Notes: generated by a model from the letters alone, not told the origin. DNA of 61,838 nt from Methylobacterium sp. J-076 (GCF_022829405.1 NZ_JAKSXW010000114.1:1-61838), one strand, 5' to 3'. Shown: positions 27,859 through 37,319, counted from the stretch's first letter. Program-made: numbers and translations.

Positions 27859-28491
27859 TCAGGGGATGCCGATCATCTTGTGGGTCTGCAGCGACAGGCG
27901 CCAGCGGGCGTCGCCCCGGCAATAGGCGATGGCGGCCTGCGTGTGGGCCGCCGCCTCCGGCCCGTCCATGGGCTGGAGGAAGCGGTGCCGGAACGGCAGG
28001 TCGGCGAAAGCCTCGGGCCGGGCCTCGTCCTGCGGGAAGACGAGCTTCAGCTCGTCCCCGGTCGTCTGCGCCAGGGCGTTGCGGCCCTTCGGGCTGACGC
28101 AGATCCAGTCGATGCCCGCCGGTGCGGGCAGCGTCCCGTTGGTCTCGATGGCGATCTCGAAGCCGCTCCGGTGGACGGCCGCGATCAGCGCTGCGTCGAG
28201 CTGAAGCAGGGGCTCGCCCCCCGTGAAGACGACGTAGCGGGCGTGCGGGCCGCCTTCCCAGGTCGCGGCGATCGCCCCGGCGAGGGCCTCCGCGTCGGGG
28301 AAGCGGCCCCCGCCCTCCCCGTCCATGCCGACGAAGTCGGTGTCGCAGAAGCGGCAGGCCGCGGCGGCGCGGTCCTCCTCGCGCCCCGACCAGAGATTGC
28401 ACCCGGCGAAGCGGCAGAACACGGCCGCGCGCCCGGCCTGTGCGCCCTCCCCCTGGAGGGTGTGGAAGATTTCCTTGACCGCGTAAGACAC
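27859..28491 (-). CDS. queE: 7-carboxy-7-deazaguanine synthase
   Basis: A 210-residue radical-SAM enzyme of queuosine precursor synthesis, turning CPH4 into 7-carboxy-7-deazaguanine. The cluster cysteines follow the QueE-specific long spacing: C31-x14-C46-x2-C49 (CNLWSG...CRFCDT). The N-terminal SYAVKEIFHTLQGEG and FTGGEPLLQ motifs are typical. The GTG start at 28491 places the protein exactly as in homologues. queC, queD and queF are not in this window; the only other queuosine-related gene here is gluQRS. Confidence 0.95.
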   Translation of the reverse strand: MSYAVKEIFHTLQGEGAQAGRAAVFCRFAGCNLWSGREEDRAAAACRFCDTDFVGMDGEGGGRFPDAEALAGAIAATWEGGPHARYVVFTGGEPLLQLDAALIAAVHRSGFEIAIETNGTLPAPAGIDWICVSPKGRNALAQTTGDELKLVFPQDEARPEAFADLPFRHRFLQPMDGPEAAAHTQAAIAYCRGDARWRLSLQTHKMIGIP

Positions 28492-28794
28492 CCGCGTCCC
28501 GAACCCTCTCGCTCCCGCCCGGTCCGCCGCCCTGGGCAGGATCCGGTTTGACAGGCGCCGATCCGGCGCCAGATCCCTGTTGCGCCACGGGGGCCGGCGC
28601 ACGCAACCCCGCGGCCTGCGGATGCGACCACCCTCCCCGCCCCGCATGCCGGGTCGTCCGCACCCACTTCCCCCGGTTCACACAGGCGGCTTGGCCGCCA
28701 TCGTATCGCCATGGAGCCTGCGTTGAAGGCATGCTCGCTGCGCGCTTTCCCCCGGTGTGAACGGCGCCCGCCGCTCCACGACGAGACAGGTCCG
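28492..28794. other. Divergent intergenic region between queE and the carboxypeptidase gene
   Basis: This 303-bp stretch has no supported gene. It contains TTGACA at 28548-28553 with no convincing -10 box 16-18 bp on, and two GGCGCC palindromes (28554-28570) that could form a small hairpin. It must carry the promoters for both flanking genes. Confidence 0.4.
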
Positions 28795-30276
28795 ATGCTC
28801 GATCACGTAATGGGACGTCTCCTGGCCCGCGCCGCCGGCGTCGCCGCGCTGCTCGGCGTGTTCGGCGGGGCGGCCGGAGCCGTCACGGTGCCGATCCTCG
28901 TGGCGGACGTCGAGTCCGGCCGGGTGATCTACTCCCAGGCGCCGACCGACCCGTGGTACCCGGCCTCCATCACCAAGCTGATGACGACCTACGTGGCCCT
29001 CGACCTCGTCCGGCAGGGACGGGCCTCAATGGACACGCTGATCACCATCTCCCCCACGGCGGCGGCCGAGCCCCCTTCCAAGATGGGCTTCAAGCCGGGC
29101 ACGCAGCTCACCCTCGGCAACGCCCTCAAGATCATCATGGTGAAGTCGGCCAACGACGTGGCCTTCGCCATCGGCGAGAGCCTCGGCGGGACGGTCGACA
29201 ACTTCGCCTCGATGATGAACGACACGGCCCACCGGATCGGCATGCAGGACAGCCGCTGGACCAACCCCAACGGCCTGCCCGACCCGCGGCAATGGACCTC
29301 GGCCCGCGACATGGCCGTCCTCGCCCGCGCCCTGATCCGCGATTTCCCCGACGACCGCGACCTGTTCTCCATCTCGGCGATCCAGTTCGGCGGGGCGGTG
29401 ATCCCGAACCACAACGGCCTGCTCGGGCGCTACCCCGGCACGGACGGCATGAAGACCGGCTTCATCTGCTCGGGCGGCTTCAACGTGGTGGCCACCGCCA
29501 CCCGCAACGGCCGGCGCATCGTCGCCATCGTCATGGGCCAGCCGAGCCCCCGCGAGCGCGACGTGAAGACCGCCGACCTGTTCGACTACGCCTTCGCGCA
29601 GGACGGCGCCAACGGGCCGGGCCTCGATGCCCTGCAGACATCCTCGCTCGGCGCCCCGCCCGACATGCGTCCCTACGTCTGCGGCGGGAAGAAGGTCCCC
29701 GCCATCGAAGAGGGCCCCGGTGCGGTGACGGCCTCCGGCTCCAGCGCCGCCCAGCTCCTCGGCGGCATGGCGGCGAACTCGCCGTCGCTCGCCATCGCCG
29801 CCTTCTCCAGCCCGGCGATGCGGGCCCGCACCCTGCCGCCGCGGGCGCCGCTGCAGCCGGTCGCCGTGTGGATCGGGCGCGATCCGGGCGAGGGCCAGCG
29901 CATCCTGGCCGAGCAGGCGGCCGAGGCCCAGGCCGCCGCCGCGAATGTCCGCACCGCGCGGATGGAGGCGGCCAAGGCCCGGCGCGAGGCGGCCCTGGCC
30001 AAGCGTCAGGCGGTCAAGGAGGCCGCGGCCCAGGCCCGTGCCGCGAAATCCGCCACCAAGGCGGCGTCGGGCACGACCCTCCCCCATGCGGCGAGCGCCT
30101 ACACCGCGTCCGACACGCCGGGCATGCCGGAGGCCAAGCCCGGCAAGGGGCTCACCAAGGCCAAGGCGACCGCCAAGGCGCCGGCCAAGCCGGCCGTCCA
30201 CAAGGTGCCCGCCAAGGCCGAGGCCAAGCCGGCCGCCAAGCCGGCCAGGAAGTCGGCCGCCAAGGCCGACGAGTAG
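28795..30276 (+). CDS. D-alanyl-D-alanine carboxypeptidase (PBP5/6-like, S11) with a long Ala/Lys-rich tail
   Basis: A 493-residue exported penicillin-binding protein that trims the terminal D-Ala of peptidoglycan pentapeptides. After a signal peptide (~1-30) come the three active-site motifs S58-x-x-K61 (PASITKLM), S118-A-N120 and K220-T-G. The usual C-terminal beta domain and amphipathic anchor are replaced by about 140 residues of Ala/Lys/Pro-rich sequence (coiled-coil-like around 360-420, then histone-like KA repeats) that could bind cell wall or another polyanion. The ribosome site for the ATG at 28795 is weak; an ATG at 28810 is an alternative. Confidence 0.9.
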   Translation: MLDHVMGRLLARAAGVAALLGVFGGAAGAVTVPILVADVESGRVIYSQAPTDPWYPASITKLMTTYVALDLVRQGRASMDTLITISPTAAAEPPSKMGFKPGTQLTLGNALKIIMVKSANDVAFAIGESLGGTVDNFASMMNDTAHRIGMQDSRWTNPNGLPDPRQWTSARDMAVLARALIRDFPDDRDLFSISAIQFGGAVIPNHNGLLGRYPGTDGMKTGFICSGGFNVVATATRNGRRIVAIVMGQPSPRERDVKTADLFDYAFAQDGANGPGLDALQTSSLGAPPDMRPYVCGGKKVPAIEEGPGAVTASGSSAAQLLGGMAANSPSLAIAAFSSPAMRARTLPPRAPLQPVAVWIGRDPGEGQRILAEQAAEAQAAAANVRTARMEAAKARREAALAKRQAVKEAAAQARAAKSATKAASGTTLPHAASAYTASDTPGMPEAKPGKGLTKAKATAKAPAKPAVHKVPAKAEAKPAAKPARKSAAKADE

Positions 30277-30286
30277 AGGCGCGTCC

Positions 30287-30313
30287 GTCATTGCGCGCGG
30301 GGCGCGCAGTGAC
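30287..30313. repeat. Short palindrome resembling the ends of the dispersed repeat
   Basis: A 12-bp inverted repeat (30287-30298 with 30302-30313, one wobble) begins GTCATTGCGC, like the outer tips of the larger repeats (GTCATTGCGAGC). The internal part is missing. It lies between the carboxypeptidase stop and the CobW-family start and may be a minimal or decayed copy. Confidence 0.45.
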
Positions 30314-30328
30314 GACAATGCGGGCACC

Positions 30329-31423
30329 ATGTCCCTTCCCCCCCCGCCGACACCCGATCCACGCCGGCCTGAGCCGATCCCGCTCACGGTGCTCACGGGT
30401 TTCCTCGGGGCGGGCAAGACCACCCTCCTGAACCGCTGGCTCAAGGACCCCGCGCTCGCCGACACGGTGGTGATCGTCAACGAGTTCGGCGAGATCGGCG
30501 TCGATCACCTGCTCATCGAGACGGTGGACGAGGACATGGTGCTGCTCGGGGCGGGCTGCCTGTGCTGCACCGTGCGCGGCGACCTGATCTCCACCCTGGA
30601 AGACCTGCTGCGCGAGCGCGACAACGGGCGCATCGGCCCGTTCCGGCGGGTGGTCATCGAGACCACCGGGCTGGCGGACCCGGCGCCGATCCTGCACGCC
30701 CTGATCTACCACCCCTATCTGGTCCAGCGGTACCGCCTCCAGGCGGTGGTGACCGTGGTCGATGCCGTCCACGGGGCGGCCACCCTCGACGCGCATCCCG
30801 AGGCCGTACGGCAGGTGGCCGTGGCCGACCGTCTCGTCCTGACCAAGGCCGACCTCGCCGCCGACGGGGCGGCCCTGCGCGCCCGGCTCGCCGCCCTCAA
30901 CCCGGCCGCCCCGGTCCTCCCGGCGGACACCCCGGCCTCCGACCTCCTCGGCGGCCTGTTCGGCCTGGAGGGCAAGGGCGCGGACGTGCAGGCCTGGCTC
31001 GGCGCCGATGCGCTCGCGGCGGGGCCCGAAGGCGACCTCGACGTGAACCGGCACGATGCCTCGATCCGGGCGGTCTGCCTCACCAGCGAGGCCCCCGTGC
31101 CGCGCCCGGCCTTCGAGATGTTCCTCGACCTCCTGCGCTCGGGGCACGGGCCGAAGATCCTGCGGCTCAAGGGAATCGTCGCGCTGGCGGACGATCCCGA
31201 CCGGCCCCTCGTCGTCCACGGGGTGCAGCACGTGGTGCACGCGCCGATGGCGCTGCCCGCATGGCCCGACCCCGACCGGACCTCCCGCCTCGTGCTGATC
31301 CTCAGCGGGCTCGATCCGGCCTTCGTCCACCGCCTGTGGGACGCCTTCCTCGGCCGCCCCCGCCTCGACGCCCCCGACGCGGCGGCGCTCACCGACAATC
31401 CGCTGGCCATCCCCGGCGGATGA
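30329..31423 (+). CDS. CobW/COG0523-family metal-chaperone GTPase
   Basis: A 364-residue G3E GTPase. Walker A is GFLGAGKTTL (~24-33), the metal-binding C-x-C-C motif is GCLCC (76-80), with VIETTGLADP (Walker B/switch) and a guanine-specificity LTKADLA. A CobW C-terminal domain follows. Members deliver zinc, cobalt or iron to client enzymes; which metal is served cannot be told from this sequence. No Zur-box-like palindrome or zinc gene is visible nearby. It starts 52 bp after the carboxypeptidase gene. Confidence 0.9.
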   Translation: MSLPPPPTPDPRRPEPIPLTVLTGFLGAGKTTLLNRWLKDPALADTVVIVNEFGEIGVDHLLIETVDEDMVLLGAGCLCCTVRGDLISTLEDLLRERDNGRIGPFRRVVIETTGLADPAPILHALIYHPYLVQRYRLQAVVTVVDAVHGAATLDAHPEAVRQVAVADRLVLTKADLAADGAALRARLAALNPAAPVLPADTPASDLLGGLFGLEGKGADVQAWLGADALAAGPEGDLDVNRHDASIRAVCLTSEAPVPRPAFEMFLDLLRSGHGPKILRLKGIVALADDPDRPLVVHGVQHVVHAPMALPAWPDPDRTSRLVLILSGLDPAFVHRLWDAFLGRPRLDAPDAAALTDNPLAIPGG

Positions 31424-31520
31424 GGGCCGGCACCGTCCTTGAAGAGAGTCGCTCCGAGGGCGCCGGGCAGGCGCGAGGTTGTCCCGGAACGGGACGCGGC
31501 GGACGAGGACGGGACAGTCG

Positions 31521-31799
31521 ATGGCGCGACGCTTCACCGTGATCCAGGGCGGCCTCTCGCAGGCCTCCGGGCAGGACCGTCCGGGCGGTCGCACCCTGAA
31601 CGCGCTGCCCGGGCGGGCGAGGCTGGAAGCGGTCGGCGCGGCCCTCCGGCGGCGCCTCGCCGCCCTGCCCCGGCCGGGGGTCGCCCCCGCGCTCCGCGGC
31701 CATCCCCAGCCCGTCGCCGCCGGCCCCGTCCGCCGGCCGATCCCCACCGGTGCCTTCCTCGGCGTGCGACCCGAAGGCTGGTCGCAGGACGCGGCCTGA
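31521..31799 (+). CDS. Small basic hypothetical protein
   Basis: A 92-residue Arg/Pro-rich protein starting MARRFTVIQGGLSQ, with no signal peptide or transmembrane segment and no family I recognise. Three downstream segments (RARLEAVGAALRRRLAAL, PTGAFLGVRPEGW) look moderately structured. The lack of a clear ribosome site and the high GC leave open that it is not a gene. It lies 97 bp after the CobW-family gene and 46 bp before nth. Confidence 0.35.
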   Translation: MARRFTVIQGGLSQASGQDRPGGRTLNALPGRARLEAVGAALRRRLAALPRPGVAPALRGHPQPVAAGPVRRPIPTGAFLGVRPEGWSQDAA

Positions 31800-31845
31800 C
31801 ACGCCGGATTGCGGCAAAGCTCCCGCGCCGCCCTATTTCGCGCCG

Positions 31846-32550
31846 ATGGGCGACGACACGATTCACGGGCTTGCGCGCACCCGCTCCGCCGCGCGGCGGC
31901 GGGAGCCACCGGATGCGGCGGAGGCCGGGCGGGTCGCGGCGGTGATGGCCCGGCTCGCCGCCGCCGATCCGGACCCCAAGGCCGGCCTCGGCGTCGCCGA
32001 TCCCTTCCGCCTGCTGGTGAGCGTGCTGCTCTCGGCGCAATCCACCGGGCCCACCGTCGCCCGGGTGTCGGAGGCGCTGTTCGCCCAGGCCGCGACGCCC
32101 GCGGCCCTCCTGGCGCTCGGCGAGGGCAGGATCCTCGACATCGTCCGCCCGGTCGGCCTCGGCCCGTCCAAGACGCGGGCGATCGTGAAGCTGTGCGCGG
32201 TCCTGGAGAGCTCGTTTGGGGGCGAGGTGCCGCGCACGGCCGCGGCCCTCCGGGGCCTGCCGGGCATCGGCCGGAAATCCGCCGAGGTGACCGCGAACTT
32301 CGCCTTCGGGGAGAAGGTGATCGCCGTCGACACCCACGTCTTTCGGGTCTCGAACCGCATTCCCCTCGCGCCGGGGCGCACCGTCGATGCGGTGGCCGAC
32401 GGCCTCGCCGCCCTGGTGCCCGACGCCTACAAGGACGGCGCACATGTCTGGCTGTTCCGCCACGGGCGCGACACCTGCACGGCGCGCAGGCCCGCCTGCC
32501 CGCGCTGCCCGGTGTCGGACCTGTGCGCGTGGCCGGAGAAGACCGGCTGA
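31846..32550 (+). CDS. nth: Endonuclease III
   Basis: A 234-residue DNA glycosylase/AP lyase for oxidised pyrimidines. It has the helix-hairpin-helix LPGIGRKSAEV with its catalytic lysine, the aspartate in AVDTHVFRVSNR, and the [4Fe-4S] loop C-x6-C-x2-C-x5-C (CTARRPACPRCPVSDLC) at the C-terminus. The substrate-side LSAQST segment varies slightly from the usual LSAQAT/D. The start at 31846 gives the usual short N-terminal extension. It is convergent with the HPr gene, 7 bp away. Confidence 0.95.
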   Translation: MGDDTIHGLARTRSAARRREPPDAAEAGRVAAVMARLAAADPDPKAGLGVADPFRLLVSVLLSAQSTGPTVARVSEALFAQAATPAALLALGEGRILDIVRPVGLGPSKTRAIVKLCAVLESSFGGEVPRTAAALRGLPGIGRKSAEVTANFAFGEKVIAVDTHVFRVSNRIPLAPGRTVDAVADGLAALVPDAYKDGAHVWLFRHGRDTCTARRPACPRCPVSDLCAWPEKTG

Positions 32551-32557
32551 GCCGCGC

Positions 32558-32875
32558 CTACTCGTCCTCGCCGAACCTGTTGGCCAGCAGCGCCTCGATG
32601 GCGTCGAGACAGTCCTGCGCGTCCTCGCCCACGGCGGTGACGGCGATGCGGGTGCCCATGGCGGCCCCCAGGGTCAGGAGACCCATGATCGAGCGCCCGC
32701 CCACCGTCTCGCCCGCGCGGGTGACCGTGACGGTGGAGTCGAACCGCTCCACCGTCTGCACGAACTTCGCCGAAGCCCGGGCATGGAGGCCCCGCCGGTT
32801 GACGATGGGCAGCTTCCTCAGGAAGCCGTCCTCCGGGACGGGGGGATTGTCGTCGTTCTCGTAGAGGTCGTCCAT
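32558..32875 (-). CDS. HPr-family phosphocarrier protein
   Basis: A 105-residue HPr. The phospho-acceptor H31 sits in NRRGLHARASAKF, and the regulatory serine region reads GGRSIMGLLTLGA (S62). It has an acidic ~18-residue N-terminal extension (DDLYENDDNPPVPEDG). In alphaproteobacteria HPr works mostly in a regulatory PTS with HPr kinase rather than in sugar uptake; the partners (hprK, an EIIA) are not in the window. Confidence 0.92.
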   Translation of the reverse strand: MDDLYENDDNPPVPEDGFLRKLPIVNRRGLHARASAKFVQTVERFDSTVTVTRAGETVGGRSIMGLLTLGAAMGTRIAVTAVGEDAQDCLDAIEALLANRFGEDE

Positions 32876-32966
32876 CGGACTCGCTTGGTCGGCAATGTGC
32901 CTGACGGAGACTAGACCAGGAGCGGGCCAAGTCGATCCCACGGGACCGAGATCGGCGGGGGAAGAC

Positions 32967-35900
32967 CTACCATTCGTATTCGGCCCCGACCCCGAGGCTG
33001 GTCCGCCCGTCGCTGCCCGCCTCGCCCTTGAGCTTGATCCGGCGGGTGACGTCCACATCCACCCCCACGGCGGTGTCGGCGGGCTTGGCGCCGGCCTTCA
33101 CGCCGATGCTGACCCGGTCCGAGATGTAGCGGGAGGCGCCGAGCGCCGGGCCGCCGCTCGCCCCGGTCGAGACGTCGAGGCTGTCGAGGCCGAGCCCCTT
33201 GCGCGCCTGCTCGAACACGTCCGGCCCGGCGGACCCGCCCGAGAGCTGCGCCACGGCCTGGGCGAGCTGCAGCGCCTGGAAGGCCGAGAGGCCGCCCGCC
33301 GCCTTCTTGAACAGCAGGCGCGACAGGATCTCGTCCTGGGGCAGGACCGGGTCCGAGGTGAGGGCGAATTGCGGCGCGTCGGCGGGGCCGCTCACCACCA
33401 CCCGTGCGGTAACGTCGCCGGCCTTGGTCTGGGCCGAGAAGTCGAGGTCGGGAGTCGTCAGGTTGCCCGCGAAGGTGATCCGCCCCCGGTCGAAGTCGAG
33501 GCGCTGGCCCACGAGGTCGAACCGGCCCCGGCGCATGGAGAACTCGCCGTTGGCCCGCGGGTCCCGCGACGAGCCGGTGACCCGCAGCGACCCGCCGAGT
33601 TCCGCGTCGATGCCCCGGCCGCGCACGAAGATGCGGCTCGGCGCATCGACGGTGACGTCGAGGGTCGCGTCGAAGGGCGGGGCCGCCTTCTGGCCCTTCA
33701 CCTTGGCGGCGCCGTCCTTCCGCTGTGCGAGGCGGGCGCGCAGCTCCGGCGGCGTGTTGACGTGGCGGACGCCGGGGAGCGGCCGGGCGGTGGCCGGCAG
33801 GCGGTCGGGCACGGCGACGTCGATGGAGGCGACATCGACCCGCCCCGCGATTCGCGGCGTGCGGGCCAGCGGCCCGGAGAGCGACAGGTCGAGCCCGGCC
33901 ACCGCCGTCATCAGCGCGCTGGAGACCAGTTCGGCCCGCTCGGCGGTGATGCGGAAGTTGCCGGGGAAGCCCCCCGCCGGATCGAGGGCGACCCGGCCCG
34001 CGACCGCGAGGCGCCCGCCGTTGCGGGTCGCGGCGGTGAGGCGTTCCACCACCAGGGTGTCGCCCCGGCCGGCCACCCGACCCTCGATGCCGGTGAGGCG
34101 GATGCCGTTCAGGGGATCGGTGAAGCTCCCGCCCGAGAGCGTGGCGCTGCCCTCCGCCCGGGGCGCGGCGAGGGTTCCCGTCACGCCGCCGTCGATGGCC
34201 ACCCGGCCCGCGACGCTCTGGCCGGTGGCGCTCAGCACCGAGTTGGCGAGCGCCGCGTCCAGGGTGCCCTTGCCGCGCAGGGCGAGGCGCCCGCCCGGCT
34301 CGACGGGCAGGGAGCCCGAGAGGGTGAGCGCGATCCCGCGCCCGGCGCTGACCCGGCCCTCGAGGCTGGCCTGACCGTCCGAGAGGACGCCTTTCGCCTC
34401 CGCCTCGATGGGCGGCAGCCCGGCGCTGCGGGTCTGCGGGGCGACGAGGCGGGCGACCTTGAGGGCGTACCGCCCCTCCGGCCGGCTCGCGCTGCCGTGC
34501 AGGTCGGCCTCGCCGTCGAGCGTCCCGGAGAGGGCGAGGTCGGGCGAGGCGATCCGGGCCAGCGACAGGGGCAGGGCGCGGATGGCGACCCGGAGGTCGA
34601 GGTCCCTGCCGGCCTTGCCGGATACCGTCACCTGTCCGGACCCGGCGGCGATGGAGAGCCCGTCGATCACCGCCCCGCCCTCGGCGAGGGTGATGGCGGC
34701 CGGGCCGGTCAGGGCGAAGCGGTCGGCCCCCCGCGCGGCGGAGAGCCGGGCGATCTCGATCCGCGTCGCGGCGGCGGGGATCACCCGGGCGGCCCCGTCG
34801 AGGGCGAAGCCCCGGGCGCGGGCGGTGAGGGTGACGTCGCTGGCGGCAGGGGTGCCGGTGGCCGCCAGCCGCAGGCTGTCGATGACCTGCCCCGCGGCCA
34901 CGACCCGGTCCGCATCGAGGTGCCCGTCGAGCACCGGCCGGGCGCGGATGTCGCCGCCGCGCAGGTCGGCATCCAGGCGGCTCAGGGCGGTGTCGCCGTA
35001 GCGCAGGTTGGCGCCGGTGGCGCGGACCGCCACGTCCTGGCGGCCTCCGTCCCGGGCGAGGGTCACGGTGGCGTCGAGGCGGCCCGACAGGGTCTCGGGG
35101 CTCAGGGGCGACAGGTCGGCGAGGTCGCCCGCCCGCACGGTCAGGTTGCCCGCGGCGAGGCGGGTGTCCTCGGCCAGCGCCGCATCGCCGGCCACGGCCA
35201 CCGAGCCGAGGTTCAGGGCGAGGCGATCGAGCACCCAGTCGGCGCCGGCCGGCGGCATGGTGCGGGCGAGGTGGGCCCCGCCGGACAGGGGCTTGCCGCC
35301 GATGTCGCCGGACAGCTTCAGCGTGCCGTCCGCCGCGCCGGTGGCGTCGGTGAGCGCCGCCTCGACGGCGAGGTTGCGGATCGGCTTCCCGTCCGCGGTG
35401 GCCGAGGGCGCGGTGAGCGCCAGGGCGACGTCCGGTTTCTCCAGGGAGCCGGTCAGCCGCCCGTCGAGGGCGGCCTTGCCGGTGAAGCGGGAATCGAGGT
35501 CGGCGAGGCTGCGGATATCCACATGGGCGCCGACATTGGCGGCGCTCGCCGTCGCCTCGCCCTGGAGGCTCGCGACGAGGCCGGCGCCGTCGAGGCGCAG
35601 GTGGTCGAACCCGTAGCCGTCATAGCTGCGCGAGACCCGGCCGGTCAGGCTCGGGGCCCGGCCGAGCAGGCGGTCGGCCGGGCCGCTGCCCGTGCTCAGC
35701 CCCGCCGCCGTGACGGTGAGATCGGCGGCGAGCGCCTTGCGGGCCGGATCGCCCGACAGGCGGGCCTTCGCCTCCAGGCTGCCGGCCAAGCCGCGCCCGG
35801 CGAGGCCGGAGAACGAGGCCAGATCCGGCAGGGCGGCGTCCAGGGTGCCCGCGAGGGTGTTCTGGCCGATCCGCCCCGCATAGGAGGCCCGGGCGGTATC

Positions 35901-37319
35901 CGACACGGCGGTGAGGCGCGTGACGTCGATCACCCCGTCCGGGCCGGAGGTGGCGCGCAGCGTCAGCTTGGCGGAGGAGCCGATGGCCCGGCGCAGGGCC
36001 GGGTCGGCGAGGCGCAGGCCCTCGGCGTCGCCATCCGCCGCGATGGCGAAGCGCCCGGCCTTGGCGTCGCCCTCCGGCTCGACGGAGAGGGTCGCGGCCA
36101 CCTTGTCCAGGGCGGAGTCGCGGCTGCGCAGGCCGGCGGCGTCGAGCTTGCCCCGCACGGTGGGGGTGGTGAGCGGCCCCTTCAGGCTGCCGTCGAAGAC
36201 GAGCTTGGCGATCTCCGCTTCGCCGGCCTTCGTCACCTCGCCCTCGGTGGGCAGGGCGCGGGCCTGGAGGGTCAGGTCGGCGACCCGGTCGGCGGTGACG
36301 CCGCCCGACGCCGCCAGCCGCGCGGTGCGGGAGGCCAGCTCCAGCCGGTCGATGCGGAAGGCGCCGCTGTCGGCGAAGCCCAGCGCTCCTTCGAGCTTGG
36401 TGGTGCCGGCGAAGACGGAGGCGGCCGGGCCGGGCACCAGCCCCTCGATCCGCGCGGCGAGGTCGAGGGCGAGCCGCCGCTCGGCGCCGACGCGGCTGAT
36501 GCGGGCGCCGCCCTTGGCGCCGATCTCCGGGCCGGCGGTGAAGTCGAGCTTGGCGTTCCAGGCGTCCAGGGTGCCGGTGCCGTCGAGGTCGAAGGCGATG
36601 GGCGGTGCGCCGGGGATGGAGGCGGCCTTGGAGAGCAGGCCCCCCGCCTCCTCCATCAGGTTGGCCTTGATGTCGAGGCGGTCGCCGGTGGGGATGTAGG
36701 CGAGGGCGAGGGTGAAGAAGCCCGCCGCGTCGAGGCGCTTGGCCTCCGCCCGCAGGTCGAGCCCCTCGCTCGCCGCCCCGAGCTTCGCCCGCCCCTTCGC
36801 CGAGAGCCGCGCGGGCTGGCCGGCGACGGTCTCGCCGAGCACCAGCTCCGCCAGGGTGAAGCCCTTGATCTCGACCTTCACGGGAAGGTCGGGGAGCAGC
36901 TTCCCGTCGGGCTTGGCCTCCTCCGGCGTCGGGCCGGGAAGCGGCCGGCGCAGGACTTCCAGCCGGCCGATCTCCAGGGTGTCGACCTCGAGCCGGCCCG
37001 ACAGCAGCGCCAGCCGGCGCCAGACGATCCGGGCCTTGTCGAGCTTCAGCCAGACGCCGGCCCGGTCGCTTACCGCCACGTCGCGGATCACCGCGTCCGA
37101 GGACAGGGCCCCGTCCACCGCGCCGATGGAGACGCGGGAGGCGGGGGTGGAGAGGGCCTTCGAGAGCAGCCCCCCGAGGACGGACTTGTCGGCGTCCTCG
37201 GCGCGGGGGCTAAGCGGCGCGAGGATGAGGAGGCAGAGGAGAACGGCGAGGAGGGCGACGATGCCCCTCCCCCCGCAGAGGGGGGAGGGAGTGGCGCTGC
37301 GCTGCGTGAACACACCCAT
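32967..37319 (-). CDS. tamB: TamB, translocation and assembly module inner-membrane component
   Basis: A 1450-residue AsmA/DUF490-family protein: one N-terminal membrane anchor (~18-38), a very long repetitive beta-rich domain thought to form a periplasmic hydrophobic groove that moves phospholipids or outer-membrane proteins, and the conserved C-terminal DUF490 domain ending GVGAEYEW. The gene begins one base into the tamA stop (TGATG), the usual tamA-tamB operon. The n-region before the anchor is partly encoded by a perfect palindrome (37265-37289). Confidence 0.93.
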   Translation of the reverse strand: MGVFTQRSATPSPLCGGRGIVALLAVLLCLLILAPLSPRAEDADKSVLGGLLSKALSTPASRVSIGAVDGALSSDAVIRDVAVSDRAGVWLKLDKARIVWRRLALLSGRLEVDTLEIGRLEVLRRPLPGPTPEEAKPDGKLLPDLPVKVEIKGFTLAELVLGETVAGQPARLSAKGRAKLGAASEGLDLRAEAKRLDAAGFFTLALAYIPTGDRLDIKANLMEEAGGLLSKAASIPGAPPIAFDLDGTGTLDAWNAKLDFTAGPEIGAKGGARISRVGAERRLALDLAARIEGLVPGPAASVFAGTTKLEGALGFADSGAFRIDRLELASRTARLAASGGVTADRVADLTLQARALPTEGEVTKAGEAEIAKLVFDGSLKGPLTTPTVRGKLDAAGLRSRDSALDKVAATLSVEPEGDAKAGRFAIAADGDAEGLRLADPALRRAIGSSAKLTLRATSGPDGVIDVTRLTAVSDTARASYAGRIGQNTLAGTLDAALPDLASFSGLAGRGLAGSLEAKARLSGDPARKALAADLTVTAAGLSTGSGPADRLLGRAPSLTGRVSRSYDGYGFDHLRLDGAGLVASLQGEATASAANVGAHVDIRSLADLDSRFTGKAALDGRLTGSLEKPDVALALTAPSATADGKPIRNLAVEAALTDATGAADGTLKLSGDIGGKPLSGGAHLARTMPPAGADWVLDRLALNLGSVAVAGDAALAEDTRLAAGNLTVRAGDLADLSPLSPETLSGRLDATVTLARDGGRQDVAVRATGANLRYGDTALSRLDADLRGGDIRARPVLDGHLDADRVVAAGQVIDSLRLAATGTPAASDVTLTARARGFALDGAARVIPAAATRIEIARLSAARGADRFALTGPAAITLAEGGAVIDGLSIAAGSGQVTVSGKAGRDLDLRVAIRALPLSLARIASPDLALSGTLDGEADLHGSASRPEGRYALKVARLVAPQTRSAGLPPIEAEAKGVLSDGQASLEGRVSAGRGIALTLSGSLPVEPGGRLALRGKGTLDAALANSVLSATGQSVAGRVAIDGGVTGTLAAPRAEGSATLSGGSFTDPLNGIRLTGIEGRVAGRGDTLVVERLTAATRNGGRLAVAGRVALDPAGGFPGNFRITAERAELVSSALMTAVAGLDLSLSGPLARTPRIAGRVDVASIDVAVPDRLPATARPLPGVRHVNTPPELRARLAQRKDGAAKVKGQKAAPPFDATLDVTVDAPSRIFVRGRGIDAELGGSLRVTGSSRDPRANGEFSMRRGRFDLVGQRLDFDRGRITFAGNLTTPDLDFSAQTKAGDVTARVVVSGPADAPQFALTSDPVLPQDEILSRLLFKKAAGGLSAFQALQLAQAVAQLSGGSAGPDVFEQARKGLGLDSLDVSTGASGGPALGASRYISDRVSIGVKAGAKPADTAVGVDVDVTRRIKLKGEAGSDGRTSLGVGAEYEW
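37265..37289. repeat. Perfect 10-bp palindrome inside the tamB start region
   Basis: CCCTCCCCCC (37265-37274), a 5-base loop and GGGGGGAGGG (37280-37289). It is read in frame on the minus strand as part of the tamB N-terminus (SPLCGGRG), between the start codon and the hydrophobic anchor. Its form resembles intergenic GC-rich palindromes rather than normal coding sequence. Confidence 0.7.
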
